DNA of 64,000 bases. Source: Onthophagus taurus (taxonomy: Eukaryota; Arthropoda; Insecta; Coleoptera; Scarabaeidae). The number at the start of each line of letters is the position of its first letter. Within the stretch, counting starts at the first letter, position 1. The notes below the pieces were generated by a model. It saw only the letters and a list, made by a program, of their open reading frames with translations, was not told the origin of the DNA and did no database searches. The stretch covers positions 15,631,501 through 15,695,500 of the forward strand of contig NC_091971.1 of the NCBI RefSeq assembly GCF_036711975.1, written 5' to 3'. The translations under genes and the position numbers were made by a program. This document shows positions 1 to 12,149 of the stretch, piece by piece.

Positions 1-200
1 AATAAACAAACTTCGAAACCCCAGAAATCCCCTATTCAACCTCTGTAACAAACTCCTTTATGGAAAATTCCAAATTATTCCCATTACTCAACGAATATCT
101 CTCCTCGCACAAAAAGCTTACAAAAATATGTCCTCAAACCCTTCTCCTCTTTTCCAATCCTCAAATTTTGACACTATTTACAAGAAAATCGTGGATTCCT
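1..200 (+). mobile_element. LINE ORF2 C-terminal fragment (tentative)
   Basis: Frame 2 is open from the window edge for about 66 codons and reads like the C-terminal tail of a Jockey-type non-LTR retrotransposon polyprotein (NPLFNLCNKLLYGKFQ, ending in VDS and a stop). It is cut by the window start. No catalytic motif is present, so the call rests on general resemblance only. Confidence 0.35.
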
Positions 201-239
201 AAAAGATGACTAATTTGTGTAACATGGACAGAAGGACCA

Positions 240-800
240 CGGTCGGTAGCCCGTTCCAGCTTCTAATTTAACTTTCAGTTTACATCGTATAATAATATTA
301 TTTAATTTTTAATTGTATTGTGATAAGCTGGAATAAATATCTTTCTCTCTGTTTCCAGTTCTTGAATATGAAAATTTCCCAAAGTATTAATAAGAGTGCC
401 TCCTTCCAATGAACTAACACGTTTTGAATAATTACTTTCAGTTTTTGAGAAAACAATATTTGAAGTTTTGATAAAATTTCCGATGTTGCAATTTTCATCG
501 ATAACTTTCAAAATTTGCTATAAAATTAATTTCTTGAAGGATCCTTGTGGAAATATCGCCAGTTATTAATTAAAGCCTCCTCTTTTTAGAGTTGCTTCAT
601 TAGTTAAATCAGCATCAAAAAAGTTCATTGTGTATCTCGTATCCAAATAAGTTGACATATCTTATCAGCTTTCTTATTAATTTAATTTTTATTCAAATAT
701 CGCAATAATGTGGCAATATAGGTTATCATTTCAAAAATGCACCAGAAATTATAACCATAATGGCCGGATAGATCAAGTGGATATCCGACCAAAGGAGACC
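240..800 (-). mobile_element. hAT-derived fragment with satellite monomer
   Basis: This stretch is, in reverse complement, the same sequence as about 37970-38390: the block with 'ttgctataaaattaatttc', 'ttgaaggatccttgtgg' and 'tgcaccagaaattataacc', ending at a 'ggatatccg' motif near 780. It carries the 180-bp monomer roughly once or twice rather than amplified, and the terminal inverted repeat is damaged. It is a second, unamplified copy of the element at 37911. Confidence 0.75.
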
Positions 801-3606
801 CTAAATAGGAGACCTTAGTCCCCTATTTATTACCCTGTGGTGATGTACTCTTCTTCTTTAAGCTTCTAGATAATACATGTGATTCGCCTTCACTCTTCAG
901 TGGTATTAACATGCATGTTTACTGTTTTTGACTTTTTGTTCTTTACTCCGAATCCTCGAACCAAGGCTTTCTGGAGTTCCCCATACTTCGAATGACGAGA
1001 ACCGCAGATAGACTGATATTAACCACTTTCGTTTTTCCTCTCTTACTCAGACGAGTACTGTTTCCCTCAGTTTATGAATAGCCTCGTACATGTCTGCTTG
1101 TACTTTGTTAATTTTTCGATATTTTGTTAACTCTTATATTAATTCGATTAATTGGAATATATAAGGAAAGAGAAAGTCTCCTGAAAGAGGTACTTTTTGG
1201 AAAATATTTTTTAGAGAGATAAGATTGGGCAAAAGCGAATTTAATTTTTCAAAAAATTCTTATGCTGTTGGTATATTTGTGCTTGTACTACATGAAATAC
1301 AATAAAAGTGGCCGACTAGATACATCTAGAATAGATCATCTGGCTGTATGGAAAACCAAGCAGGACCACGTACTCTTTCTATTAATTCCTCTTTAATGTT
1401 ACCTGCCAAGCTTTCTCCTTTATACTCCTTTGACAGTGTATTTGTGTAATTTCAGCTTTCCGCCAAGCATTGATGGCAGTAATATGTGGTTTACCTTTTT
1501 GAGTTATGAGTTGGGATTTCTTAAAGACCATTGTGGCTGCTATATTTGAGCCTTGTATGACAATATCTGGCACATTGCTTTAAATAATTTGGAATTGTTG
1601 TTCTTTCTACCTTAATAATCAATAGTTTCTTGTTGACACTTTAGGTGCTTCATTTTAAAATAGTTCCTTAATTTAGCTGATTTCATAGATCATTTATAGC
1701 ACTGCGATCTCGACCTAACAGTTTCTAGGGACAGAAAAGTAAAACCAAAGGACAGATATTCCGAACTGTAGTGATAGACTTTCATTTTGACAGAAAAAGT
1801 AACTGAATAATTAAGTTTATAGGATAAATATTGTCCTTGTTGCCGTCACTGCTACATTTTAATGCAATTAGCTGAAGTGCCTTGCACTTAATGTTCTCAA
1901 AAATGTTACAACGTGTTTTCAGCGTTCTTTTTGGCAAAAATGTTAATCTATGTATACTACAAGTTTAACTGTTTGTTCAATGTATGTTAAAGAATATCAT
2001 TCACATGTTATGATTTGAACCTTTACTGTTTTGTAACTTATATTGGGCATCGCTAAACTAGAGTAATCCCAGCATGGTGATGTTTCTGACTCTTGACGAA
2101 AGAAATTCTAAGTTTACAAGTAAAAATGACGTACATTTAAAGAAAATCACGTCTAGCATACCAATAATAGTTTAAATAGATTCCAGGCTTTTAAAACGTA
2201 TAGATCTATCAACATTTCGAGGTTTAATTATAATAGGTCTTTTTTATATGCTTTAAATATTCAAGAAAGGATCAATATGTTGGAACTAATTAAGTAAGCT
2301 TACTTATACATATTACTAAAAACAAACTTGTTAATAGACTGGATACTACTTTGCAGAAAAGTTGAAGAAGACCAAGGTCTTTAATACAAATTTAATGACC
2401 GCAAGCGTTCTATATCATGAAAATGAAGATTTTCTGAAGAAAAACTATTTTATGTATGAATACCATTATACTCGTGATTTTTCTCTATCATTCCCAAGCT
2501 AATGCGATGGAAAGGGAAAATAGATATTTTAAACCATGATTATTCGTATTGAAAGACAGAAAACGTGTCACCTGAAATAAACGTTTATCTATTATACACA
2601 AGGGCTTCCTTATCTTTGGTCGACAGTGAAACCTAACCAGTCCAGAAAGGTTGACACCAGAAACACTCCTCTAAGTTTCTTATTCAGTCACTGAAGCCAA
2701 ACCACCATGGCAAATGAAATAACTTTATTACTAAAATAACTCTTCGTTAGTGCAAACGTAAGTCTGAAGTATTCCTTTTCTCGTCAAGTGTTATTGGATT
2801 AATTTTTTGTTCTAAATTTTTATCAAGTTTGCAAAACTATCATACAAGTTTTACTATTTTTGTTAGTGGACAAGAGTCTAATAACTGGTTTTCTTTTGTT
2901 ATGACTCTTTTTATTGCGATTTACCAGTCAAAAGAACAAACATGATATACTTGATTGAAAAAGCTGTAACTATTTTATAGGACAGCTTATCCTTACAAAA
3001 GCATACAAGAAAATGTAGCAAATTCTGTTGATCCATTTTGGAGATTTGAGTGAAATGCTACAGGATGGATGGTTTATTCTCCTTTAATAGGAAATAATAT
3101 TGAGTTATGAACTATTTTATTTATTGACGAACATAAGTATATAATAAATAGATATGATTACGAAATCAATGTTTTATATGCATGTATACATACTGTCTAA
3201 CGAAATGGATTTTAGATTTAGCTCAAACAGGTATTTGGAAAAAAGTTTTACAAGATAACCATCGCAATAACTCCTGTCATGAAAGCAGACCTAGTTGTAG
3301 CTCGTGAAGAGACCTTTCTTAAGAAGTCTGAAAGTTACAAGACATATGAATCAGTGGTTTTGAAAAGTGTCTTAAGCACATTTTTTTTAAATAGGGCGAA
3401 ATGGGGTACTATATCATGGTTTGAAAATTCAGTATGTTTTGAAACATACTACTCTCGTTTGAGTAACTAGTGTCAGTGCCATAATTCCTTACTGCTAATG
3501 TTGTTAATATTTTTAGCTATTTAATACATAAATTTTATAATAACACGAAAAGAATGAAAGAAGGAAATCAAGTGTTAATTATAATTCAAATATTGACTTA
3601 TTATCT
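801..3606. other. No recognisable gene
   Basis: AT-rich DNA. The only longer frames are short and show no known domain (63 codons at 1382-1573 minus, 63 codons at 3279-3470 plus). I saw no repeat structure or RNA gene that I could defend. Confidence 0.5.
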
Positions 3607-3752
3607 ATGGCATTGAAATTATTTGTACCACCCGGTAGTAGTACTGTCAACCCTTTATCGATCGATGACAACACAGCTTTTTCCCAGTACGAAAGCTCCT
3701 CACTTTCCGTACATAACCTAAAAGTCCAAGCTTTGAAATGCATTCAGAATTG
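3607..3752 (+). CDS. Candidate first coding exon, unrecognised
   Basis: From an ATG at 3607 the frame is open for 48 codons plus two bases and ends exactly at a consensus 5' splice site (TG|GTAAGT). Composition is coding-like, with mixed polar and hydrophobic residues and none of the AT-rich homopolymer bias of chance frames. The protein starts MALKLFVPPGSS and ends ALKCIQN. A possible next exon begins at 4540 after 'ctttaacag', keeps phase, and stops at 4592-4594, giving a product of about 66 residues. I do not recognise a family. It could equally be the surviving start of a longer gene. Confidence 0.35.
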
Positions 3753-6405
3753 GTAAGTTCTTTTTTAAATTATAAAAATTTCTCACTCAAAAAACATTTT
3801 AACATCTCATTATTAAGGATCAAAATTTATTTATTTATTCATTTTTAATCACAATTATCTTCAATTTATGTTTTTAATAAACAAGAACATATCTATAGAA
3901 ATTATTTCAATTAATATTTAAATTCTTTTTTTTAATTAAAACTAAAATTATGTACTTTATAGAAAAATTATGAGTAGAAAATATTCTTTTAATCATACAA
4001 CACAATAAAATTGTGTCAAAGGTAAATATATTATTTTCTCAGATCTAGAACATTTGTAGCTTCGTAACAACTCGTTATTTATTAATATGTGAAACCCTTT
4101 TGAAACCCTATAATTACGTTTCATGCGAACCAAACCGAAACTTAGATGTCGAAGTGGTTTTAAAATATTCATGCAGAAATGCGCGTCTTTCCGATCTGAC
4201 CTCCTATTTGGTGGTCGCAATGAATTGCGGGGAACATTCTAAATTATTATTATAATAACCCTATAGACTAGTAGGAGTGGAAAGGGAATCCTTTCTACAA
4301 AATTCACAAGTGAATATGTCCAGGTGTTCAAGAAATTGAAACGTTAAATATTTAAGCTGAATCGGCCACGTAATAAAATCTGTTGATTAGGTTTGAAAAG
4401 CAACGAGCGAATTAAAAACATTATTAATTAATTAAAGAAAATAAAATAAATAATATTTGTTTAGAAATTATGAATGTGTTAAATTATTGGGTATTTCGTT
4501 AAGTTATCTATAATGAAAATTTTCCGTTTGCTTTAACAGCATTTTTAAAACTTTATCTGCTCTACGTAATATTGTTTATGTTGATAGTCAATAACCTCGT
4601 AGTTGAACTCACACAAAAATGTTTTCGAAATGAAAGACATTGAACTTATCATTTCATTTTTATTGTATATTATTTTTATTTCAATTTTCATTTCCATTTT
4701 TATAATTTTTGTTTTTAATTTTGAACTTGTTGTCTTCTACAGCAAAGTTAGAAATGTACTTCAAATAGATATTGAGCTGAAAATTCATCATGTAGTTCAA
4801 AAAAAAAAATAAGTAAAAGAAATAGATGTTTTACTACAGTTTTCAATCAGAGTGTCAAGGTCTCCATGTCCGACTCATCGATCTTGTTTTAAAGAACCCA
4901 AATCTCTTAGGTCAACTAACTGATCAGTAAAGTTCATCTAAGATATTACTCAATAAGTTACTCTTTGGATGGCGGTCTCAACATAGATGTGTATCATAAT
5001 CATATGTTTATTCTGTTTTAAGTATTGTTTTATTTAATTTGTTAATTCAATCCACGTTTCTTTTCGGCAGTATAGAAAAATTATTTTTTGTGGACAAATT
5101 GCGTAGCTTTTAGAACAGCTTTACTCAGGAACAACATTTACATAGTTCATAATTGCCACCGAATTCACGATTTCTTGGAATTAGTAGCAAGATCCTCCAT
5201 TGGAATACACTCCAAACAATTTTATTTAAGTCATTACTTTCAAAGAATAAAATTATTAACCAATATCAACGAACCCAACAAATAGAGTACGCAATTTACA
5301 AAAAAATAATAAACGAATTATAAATCAAAAGACGTAATAAGGCATAAAATGGATCAATAAGTCTACCTCTAAGGTAAAATATAATAAAAGATCCAACCAT
5401 GTTTGAAGTAATGTGTAATTATTACTGTGATGCATCGTTAGGAATCGTTGTTCTTTCGTTAGAAATTGTTTAACAAAAAGAAAGAGCACAAGTCCGTAGC
5501 CAGGGATGGGACCTTCATTTTGGAATTTCAGTTATGGATATTAATCACTTGTGCTTCCATCCGTTCAAGTTTCCATTCTACAAAATAGCTAGTTGAATAA
5601 GGTGGTTTTATGTATTTTTCCATCATCTTTTTTTCCTCCACACTGAATTATTATATGTTTGGGATTAGTGGCCATGGATAATCATTTGTTATTGATAACT
5701 GTTGTTATTGTAGGCGAGGATCCCTTAAGATACGGTTACGTCTGGTTCCATTGTATTGTTGTTAACAAACGATACTCGCAACGAATTCTCTTCAATATTG
5801 ATATATTTACTACTGGCTTCGCATAATATCTTTCTCGTTTTTCAGTATCTTATTGATAATTTGTGGAACTGTTAATATTACTGTTGTAATATTAGCATGA
5901 TTCTAAATAAAGTCTGGCGCCTTTACAACATAGTTGTTGAATTAGATAACGCAACAATTTCAAAGAATAACGATATGTTGATTGGCTTATAGGGTCATCA
6001 TAAATCCAATAGAACATACTTGGTGTACTTTAAGTATTCTACTTAAAATAACGACTTTGTAGCTTTCTTCTAAAGGACCGGAAGTGGTGACTATCATGAA
6101 AATATTTGAGATTGGAAGATCGGTATGCCAACAAACAAAATTTTAGAAACGTAAGTGTAGTGAAATCAAAAGAGGTAAAGTGAGATTTAAATTAATGTGA
6201 ATGAAACAACACTATTTAGGCCCAATTTTACCACTTCTTGATAAATTTATCCCATAGCTAAATCCAGCTCTTACAATTAGCCAATGAGATTGCTTAAAAC
6301 CGCCGTAACTATCCTCTAGATAGTTTATCAGGAAAATGGTAAAAGTGGCTTTATTTTTTTTATTTAACGTATAGTATTAAGACACTTCGAAAACGGAAAT
6401 CATAA
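3753..6405. other. No recognisable gene
   Basis: AT-rich sequence. Frames at 3993-4220 (minus), 4603-4812 (plus, hydrophobic low-complexity) and 5088-5285 (plus) lack recognisable motifs. I see nothing else supportable here apart from the possible second exon at 4540-4594. Confidence 0.45.
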
Positions 6406-6880
6406 TCAGAATATAAAATATACGAAAAAATAAAATAACAATAAAGTAGAATGAAATAAAATGACATAAAAACAATCACCATTACAATTACAATCATAGT
6501 CACGGTTCCGATTACAGACATTTAGTTCATTTATATGAGATATTGATTCTAGAATTGCCAACAGGAAATCTTTAGGTGGTCCATCATAGGCTGTCCCAGG
6601 ACAACCTTCTATAACATGTTTCACGGTTTGATTTTTATCGCATTCGACGATCGGACCTACCATGCTGTTTAAAATTGACCAAGTTTTGCGTGGTAAATCA
6701 AAACCAAGAGGCTTTTGGGTAATACATAGGATCTGATTATTCTGCTTTGCTATCCATTCTTGATGCCAAGCGTTAGTCAGGTTGCACTATTATTGGCTAT
6801 TTTAATCGGTAGCTTTTAATCGTATACTTGTACCCTCTCGCGAGGACACTTATGTGACACAGGTTTGAGGTTGGTATATG
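6406..6880 (-). mobile_element. LINE ORF2 C-terminal fragment
   Basis: The minus strand encodes the end of a non-LTR retrotransposon polyprotein: 'PLGFDLPRKTWSILN' followed by a Cys/His segment 'ECDKNQTVKHVIEGCP' and 'GPPKDFLLA'. The C..H...C spacing matches the zinc-knuckle-like end of RT proteins of this class. The frame is open for 85 codons from 6663 to 6406, with stops upstream. It is a degraded fragment without the RT core. Confidence 0.7.
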
Positions 6881-7333
6881 GCTCAGTACTGGGAGCCATT
6901 CCACTGCAGTAGATTTGATAACCTATGTGATCATGCTCATGGTATTACTGAACTGACCATCGATTGTGTGGACATGAGTAACACTAAAGTTACCAAACGC
7001 AAACGATTAATTTCAACCGAGCATTGTTCTATGAGCAATTTGTTTAGTAGCACTGATGTAGGAAATTCTTCTGCATAAAAAGAAGAATTCGGCTTAATCA
7101 CTAAACTTGATACTGCGTGATTACCTATTGCTTGAAGTGATGGTACATTAAAAGCAGTGATGGGCTCAGGATTTACCCCGGCTCAGGGTAAATACCCAAA
7201 CAGTACATATAAAAGTGATACAAGTAAAAATATAACCGATTCGGACAAAACTGTAGAGAAACATGATGAAATGGGCGTTGAAGACGAGAAATTGTCAACG
7301 ATCGAAGACGTATTATAATCAGGTAACCACTGC

Positions 7334-7618
7334 TCATTCTTCATTCTTGCGACGATGATCCGCCCAGTTCCACTTGAGCCTTGTCACAATATTGACCACA
7401 TCATTTACGCCAGTTCTTCTTCGTAGGTCTTCATTTCGTATGTGGTCCCTCAGGTTTACACCCAGCATCGACCTCTTCATCTTTCTTTGCGTTACTTTGA
7501 GCCTCCTGGTAATGGACACTGTTAATGTTAAAGCTTCGGAACCGTATGTCATAACCAAAGGAGGAAGCACGCATTGATTGAAAGCCTTTCTTTTCAAATA
7601 TACACGAATATCGCTCAT
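7334..7618 (-). mobile_element. RTE-like LINE ORF2 C-terminal fragment
   Basis: 94 codons on the minus strand resemble the region after the RT palm in RTE/BovB-like elements: 'KAFNQCVLPPLVMTYGSEAL', then 'RRLKVTQRKMKRSMLGVNLRD' split by nothing obvious, then 'RLKWNWADH'. It lies inside the hAT copy at 7155-8879 and is disconnected from the RT fragment at 8531-8758. Confidence 0.8.
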
Positions 7619-8136
7619 GAAGATGTCTCTAAGTTTCCTGGTATGCCCATGCGAGTATCATCCTTCTGTTTAGTTCGCTTGTTTGGTTATTATCTTTCGA
7701 TACACGAACCTCATGGCCAAGATATATGGCTGCGATGCGAACCAACTGAGATGAGTTCTTTAAGGACAATAGTGGAAAAGACAAGCTTCAGATTCAGAGA
7801 ATTGATGAAAGTGCAATATGACTAGAAAAGAATCAAACAACAAGAATTAATGAAGCGCAAAAACTGAATTTAGTCATTAATATTAGACTTATACTCAATT
7901 CAGGACATTCAAAGTTGTTTTTCAAGCATTAAAGAAATCGTTAAATATTTTCGAAGAGTATTACGTAAACGAGAATGGTCGGTAGTGAAAATATAAACTT
8001 TCTCGAAATATATGTACACTTTAAAGCTAATAACACCAGGAATGTGTATAAATTTGTTAGACAGTTAAGACAAAGGCACAAATCGCACACAGCTCTATGC
8101 TGAGATGGAACAGGAAAAATAATATGTGATAGTAAA

Positions 8137-8376
8137 ATGAATAACATTTGGAAAAATTATTTCCAAAACCTATTAACCATAGAAACTGATTTGGAAATAG
8201 ACAGCAATCCGTCACACCAAAGAAAGGATAGTGTCATGGAACCTATATCAATCAGTGAAGTTCAAAACGCAATCACTGCGTCAAAACATGGACAGGCATC
8301 TGGGATTTATAACATACCATCGAAAGTATTCAAGATAGAAGTGTTCATTATCACCAATATTGATGTTAGAGCTTGA
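8137..8376 (+). mobile_element. LINE fragment upstream of RT core
   Basis: 79 codons reading 'WKNYFQNLLTIE' and 'SISEVQNAITASKHGQASG', the linker just before the reverse transcriptase domain in RTE-like LINEs. It abuts minus-strand RT sequence starting near 8380, so the LINE is broken and inverted here. Confidence 0.65.
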
Positions 8377-8379
8377 AAC

Positions 8380-8760
8380 AAGATTTGTCCTAAATTTTGT
8401 TGATATTTAGCCCGACTTTTGCACACACCTCCTGTATACGTTCAGCATCAGTTTCACCTCTCCAAGGCTATCCGAAATAAGGACTATATCGTCCGCGTAG
8501 CGCAAATTACTTAGGTATTGCCATCAATGTTTATACCTTTTTGGGTCCAATCCAGTTGTTTAAATACACTCTCCAGGACTGTGATGCACAATTTGGGTTC
8601 AACATTATATCGCCTTGTCTTACCCCACGCCCAATAGGTATTCGGTCAGTACTTTCATGCAATTTTACCGTCATTGTAGCATTCTTGTAAATGTTATAAA
8701 TAAGTTTGGTGTATCGATAATGGACTCTGCATTCTTGAAGTATTTGCAAAACTGCCATGA
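8380..8760 (-). mobile_element. RTE-like LINE reverse transcriptase fragment
   Basis: The minus strand encodes RT palm sequence, including 'RYTKLIYNIYKNATMTVKL' and the motif 'GRGVRQGD' (RT motif 4 region), followed downstream in other frames by 'CAKVGLNINK'. Frameshifts and stops break it. The YADD motif itself is not intact. Confidence 0.8.
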
Positions 8761-8887
8761 ACTCAATTTAAATCAAATTTTATAAATACCTCTAAATACC
8801 CATCTTGGGTAAAAAACCCCGGGTATATATCCAGGGAATTTTCCCTTGAAAATAAATACTCAGGTATTTAACAACACTGATTAAAAG

Positions 8888-9369
8888 TAACTCTTCGATT
8901 CTTATGAAAATGTTAAAAAATAGATTCTACTAATAGATTCTATTAAATAGATACATTTTCTTTGGCAACATATTCACATATTGTCAGAGATATCAGATAA
9001 ATGTATACTTACTAATACTTTAGATGGAAGATGTATTATTATTTTTTAATAGACAAATACTTCAAAAAAATCAATATTTCATAGGAATCAACCTAAATTC
9101 CTTTTTGTTATTCCGTTATGTATAATTACATATCCAGCGTCTCGCCCACAAGTGACTTCGGTGAAGTAAATATAAACGATTTTTCATACAAGTGCACTTT
9201 TGGTTGAATTCCCAAGACATCAAAGGAACGATATCATTTAACATCACCGAGGTAGGGCCACTACCAATAGTATCCGCGTTACCTTCAAGCGATTTCGGCG
9301 ATGTTGGTGGATATCGTTCATTTGACATCAAGTGAACGATATTATCTATTATATATCTATTAGTGTTTA
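8888..9369. other. No recognisable gene
   Basis: AT-rich sequence right of the hAT target duplication. A frame at 9116-9382 (minus) has no known motif. Confidence 0.4.
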
Positions 9370-10920
9370 TGTCATTTTGCAAAAATATCTCTCAGCTTAT
9401 TCACTTATTATACTCTTTCGACACACACTTCTGCCAATCTTTCTCTCAGCATCAGTAAACTGGTCTGTTTTGCACAAACTTCTCTGCCAGTGTGGATGTT
9501 ATCATTTTTATGTAAAAACTTTGCTTACACTACTCTGTGGTAATGGAAATAATTTTGTAGTGCTTGCAGAAACTTAATTGCCAATATTCCTATTTTAGTT
9601 AATGCCAACAGTTCCTCTCGTTCTGCGAACATGCCCCCATTATTACAACAATTTCGGTGTAAGCGATAAATTCTTTCTGCCAATACTTTTATCAGTGTTA
9701 TTTATAGAGTCAATACTCTGCCCTTTTTGCAAAAACTTCTCTAGTAGCGTTGGTGTTCTTCTCATTCTGCGGAATCATTGTGTTAGTATTAGTGACATTT
9801 TGTAAAAATATCACAATCGATATTCTTATTTCTCCGCAAAGATTTCCTTACCACCGCTTTTTGTCAGCTACAAATCTCGCTGTTAGTGTGGGTTCTAATC
9901 TTTATGCAGCAATTTTATCGTCAAAGTTCCATTTTTCTACAAGTTCTTTGTTAATACCAACTATTCTTCTGGTTTTACAAATGTTTCTGCCTACAATCTT
10001 TATCAATGTCAATATTCTAGCCACTTAACACAAATCTCTGTGTCCTTGTTGTACTATTCTTCTATTAATCATGATGTTTCTGGGCCTTGAAGTTACCAGA
10101 TCGGCTTGAGGGGGCCATTTTCGAACGTCTTTCACTCCTCCAAATAGACATACCTCACTTGAAACTACATACATACAATCATGATGTTCATGACTTTTTA
10201 CAGTATCTTGTTTGTAAGGTTGAGTGGTGCTAATTTTATATAAGAATAGAGAATATAAACAACAATAGAAATTTCTAGCTACATTAAACTGATGCGGCAA
10301 AGTCATGTATATATATGGAAACGGACTATAATAAACTAAACAGTCCATAAATCAACTCGTTTGACAGCGATGAATTTGCAAAAATGTATCCCTTAAGAAA
10401 AGTAGTTATATCATTTCCACTTTTAACCAATAATTACCCACATTAGCACAGACATGTTTAAGACTCGCCACAAAATTATCTCTCTGTGTAGATTATAAGT
10501 CAACGTGTATCCTATTATGTGTTGCTACATCATTCTCGAAAGAAAAGCCAGATATGTCATCTAATATTTAAAAAAACGGTGAATTGTGACTCGTGCATAG
10601 TCGGATCGTGGTTGGAACCAAAACAGTAACGTATTTTAACGTTTCCTTGTCTTGCTTTTGTAATAACAAGACATTCTTTGTTAGTGACAATTCTTTATTA
10701 TCTCTGACATTCTGGAAACAGCTTCTTTATCAGTATTAGAATTCTCGTATGTTTGCAGAAATTTCTCTAGAAAGGATTTTTGTCTATTCTCATCTTTCTG
10801 CAATTTCATAACATAAACTCCTGTATCACTGTTAGTATTCTTATCGTTGTACAAAAACATTTCAGTAAGATTCTCTAGAAGTAAGGATGTTTTAAACTTT
10901 AATATTTATGACCTTAATGT
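9370..10920. repeat. Old degenerate tandem repeat, interrupted
   Basis: Between 9370-10030 and again 10650-10920 the sequence repeats a loose pattern of about 55-60 bp: 'tttgcaaaaacttctctag', then 'gttagtattctt', then 'attctgc'. Copies are strongly diverged, so the period is approximate. A segment of different texture (about 10050-10640), containing a minus-strand frame of 107 codons at 10025-10348 with no known domain, separates the two parts. Confidence 0.4.
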
Positions 10921-11142
10921 TAGCAAATCTATGTATATAGTTCTATAAACTCCTGAAGATGACTAGAGTTCATGAAACCGATAGAATAAAAAAGAAATAA
11001 AAACAAATCTTATTATATTTTATTAGTTGGCAAGACTAAATTGTAGCTAACTTCACAACAAGTTTGACATTGTTTACATTGTGCAACTGTCAAATTCACA
11101 AAGTTTTTTTTAAATATTTTTAGATATTTCGTATTTTATACG

Positions 11143-11250
11143 ATGAATCTGAGAAGGAAAGGGGATGAAAATCAAACTGACGAAGAGAAAATTATAGTCT
11201 ACACAAACATGAAAGATATTTCTAATCAAACTTCAATCATTTCTGTCTCA
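11143..11250 (+). CDS. Candidate coding exon, unrecognised
   Basis: ATG at 11143 opens 36 codons with a polar, coding-like composition (MNLRRKGDENQ...), ending in phase 0 at a consensus donor (TCA|GTAAGT). A plausible acceptor with a pyrimidine-rich tract (gtcttgcag, ending at 11822) would add seven codons and a stop. No family is recognised. Short conserved peptides or a chance frame are both possible. Confidence 0.3.
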
Positions 11251-11873
11251 GTAAGTCAAAAACATTTTTCATACATAAACATTGTTATTTTGAAAGTTCC
11301 AAATATCTAAAATTCCTAAAACAACCCGTAGCCAAAACAAATTTGTTTATTTCTATAATATATAGAGTAAAACTTAATAATTTAAATCTGATATAAAAAT
11401 TACATCGAATTCGTTAATTTTCGAAAAAAACATGGATGTTTGTTTTGCTTCATTAATAATTTATTTATTTTTCTTTTAGATGTTTTTATGCGTCGTAAAG
11501 AAAAAAAACCTTTTGACCCTCGATCAAACAAAAAATTTTTGTGCAAAATCCAAAGTTCAATACCAGATTTTTCGATTTCGCGTCAATTAAAAGAAACGAA
11601 AGACGCAAAAGATTTTTGAAATGGTCTTTAAACACGACTTTATTTACGATTCTGTTCTTATCAATCACGTTTTTGTACGTCTCATTATCGCATTAAGCTT
11701 GCACTTTTCATGCTCGTGTTAAATGTTTTTATTGACGTTATTATCCGGGATTCTAGATAGTACTATTTTAATGACCTTTTAACCCCCCGCAAATATGTAA
11801 AATCTCTGAAACTGTCTTGCAGGCCGTAGTTGTAAATCAACTGTGATCAATCAATTTTCTATTATAACAAACG

Positions 11874-12146
11874 ATGATTAAAGCTGTGGGGAAATTATTC
11901 CAAAAAACAGCAAAGTTGAAAAGTAGTGTGAAAGTGCTAAATTTTGTAACCGGTACAGTTGAAATATCAGCTCGGGTTTATGAATTGTTACCAAAATCTG
12001 ATTGGACTAATAGAAATAAGCTTATTTATCCAGCTTATTTACCTAATTTATTAGCTAATTTAAAGGTATGTTCAAAATTAAAGTTGGAAATAAAGTTAAT
12101 AGCTTTTCATGTTGGTTATGAAATTATTCATCATAAAGTCGATTAA
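11874..12146 (+). CDS. Hypothetical protein or exon
   Basis: A 90-codon frame begins MIKAVGKLFQKTAKL, a basic amphipathic N-terminus like a mitochondrial presequence, followed by 'ARVYELLPKSDWT' and 'YPAYLPNLLANLK'. A donor-like AAG|GTATGT at about 12065 would end an exon after LANLK, and the downstream frame looks less coding-like. I do not recognise the family. It stands 300 nt after the candidate exon at 11143 on the same strand and could belong to the same gene. Confidence 0.35.
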   Translation: MIKAVGKLFQKTAKLKSSVKVLNFVTGTVEISARVYELLPKSDWTNRNKLIYPAYLPNLLANLKVCSKLKLEIKLIAFHVGYEIIHHKVD

Positions 12147-12149
12147 TCA

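Larger units (their letters stand above)
7155..8879. mobile_element. hAT-type element with 8-bp target duplication, carrying LINE debris
   Basis: The left end reads CAGTGATGGGCTC at 7155 and the right end, in reverse complement, reads CAGTGTTGTTAAATACC at 8879. Both ends are directly flanked by attaaaag (7147-7154 and 8880-8887), a perfect 8-bp direct repeat as expected for hAT insertion. Inside are pieces of an RTE-like LINE in both orientations (7334-7618 minus, 8137-8376 plus, 8380-8760 minus). No hAT transposase was recognised, so this is a non-autonomous or gutted element of about 1.7 kb. Confidence 0.75.

Noticed and set aside
4603-4812. Hydrophobic 69-codon frame as a membrane protein
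   Set aside because: The run of Ile/Phe comes from T/A-rich low-complexity DNA; there is no supporting signal.
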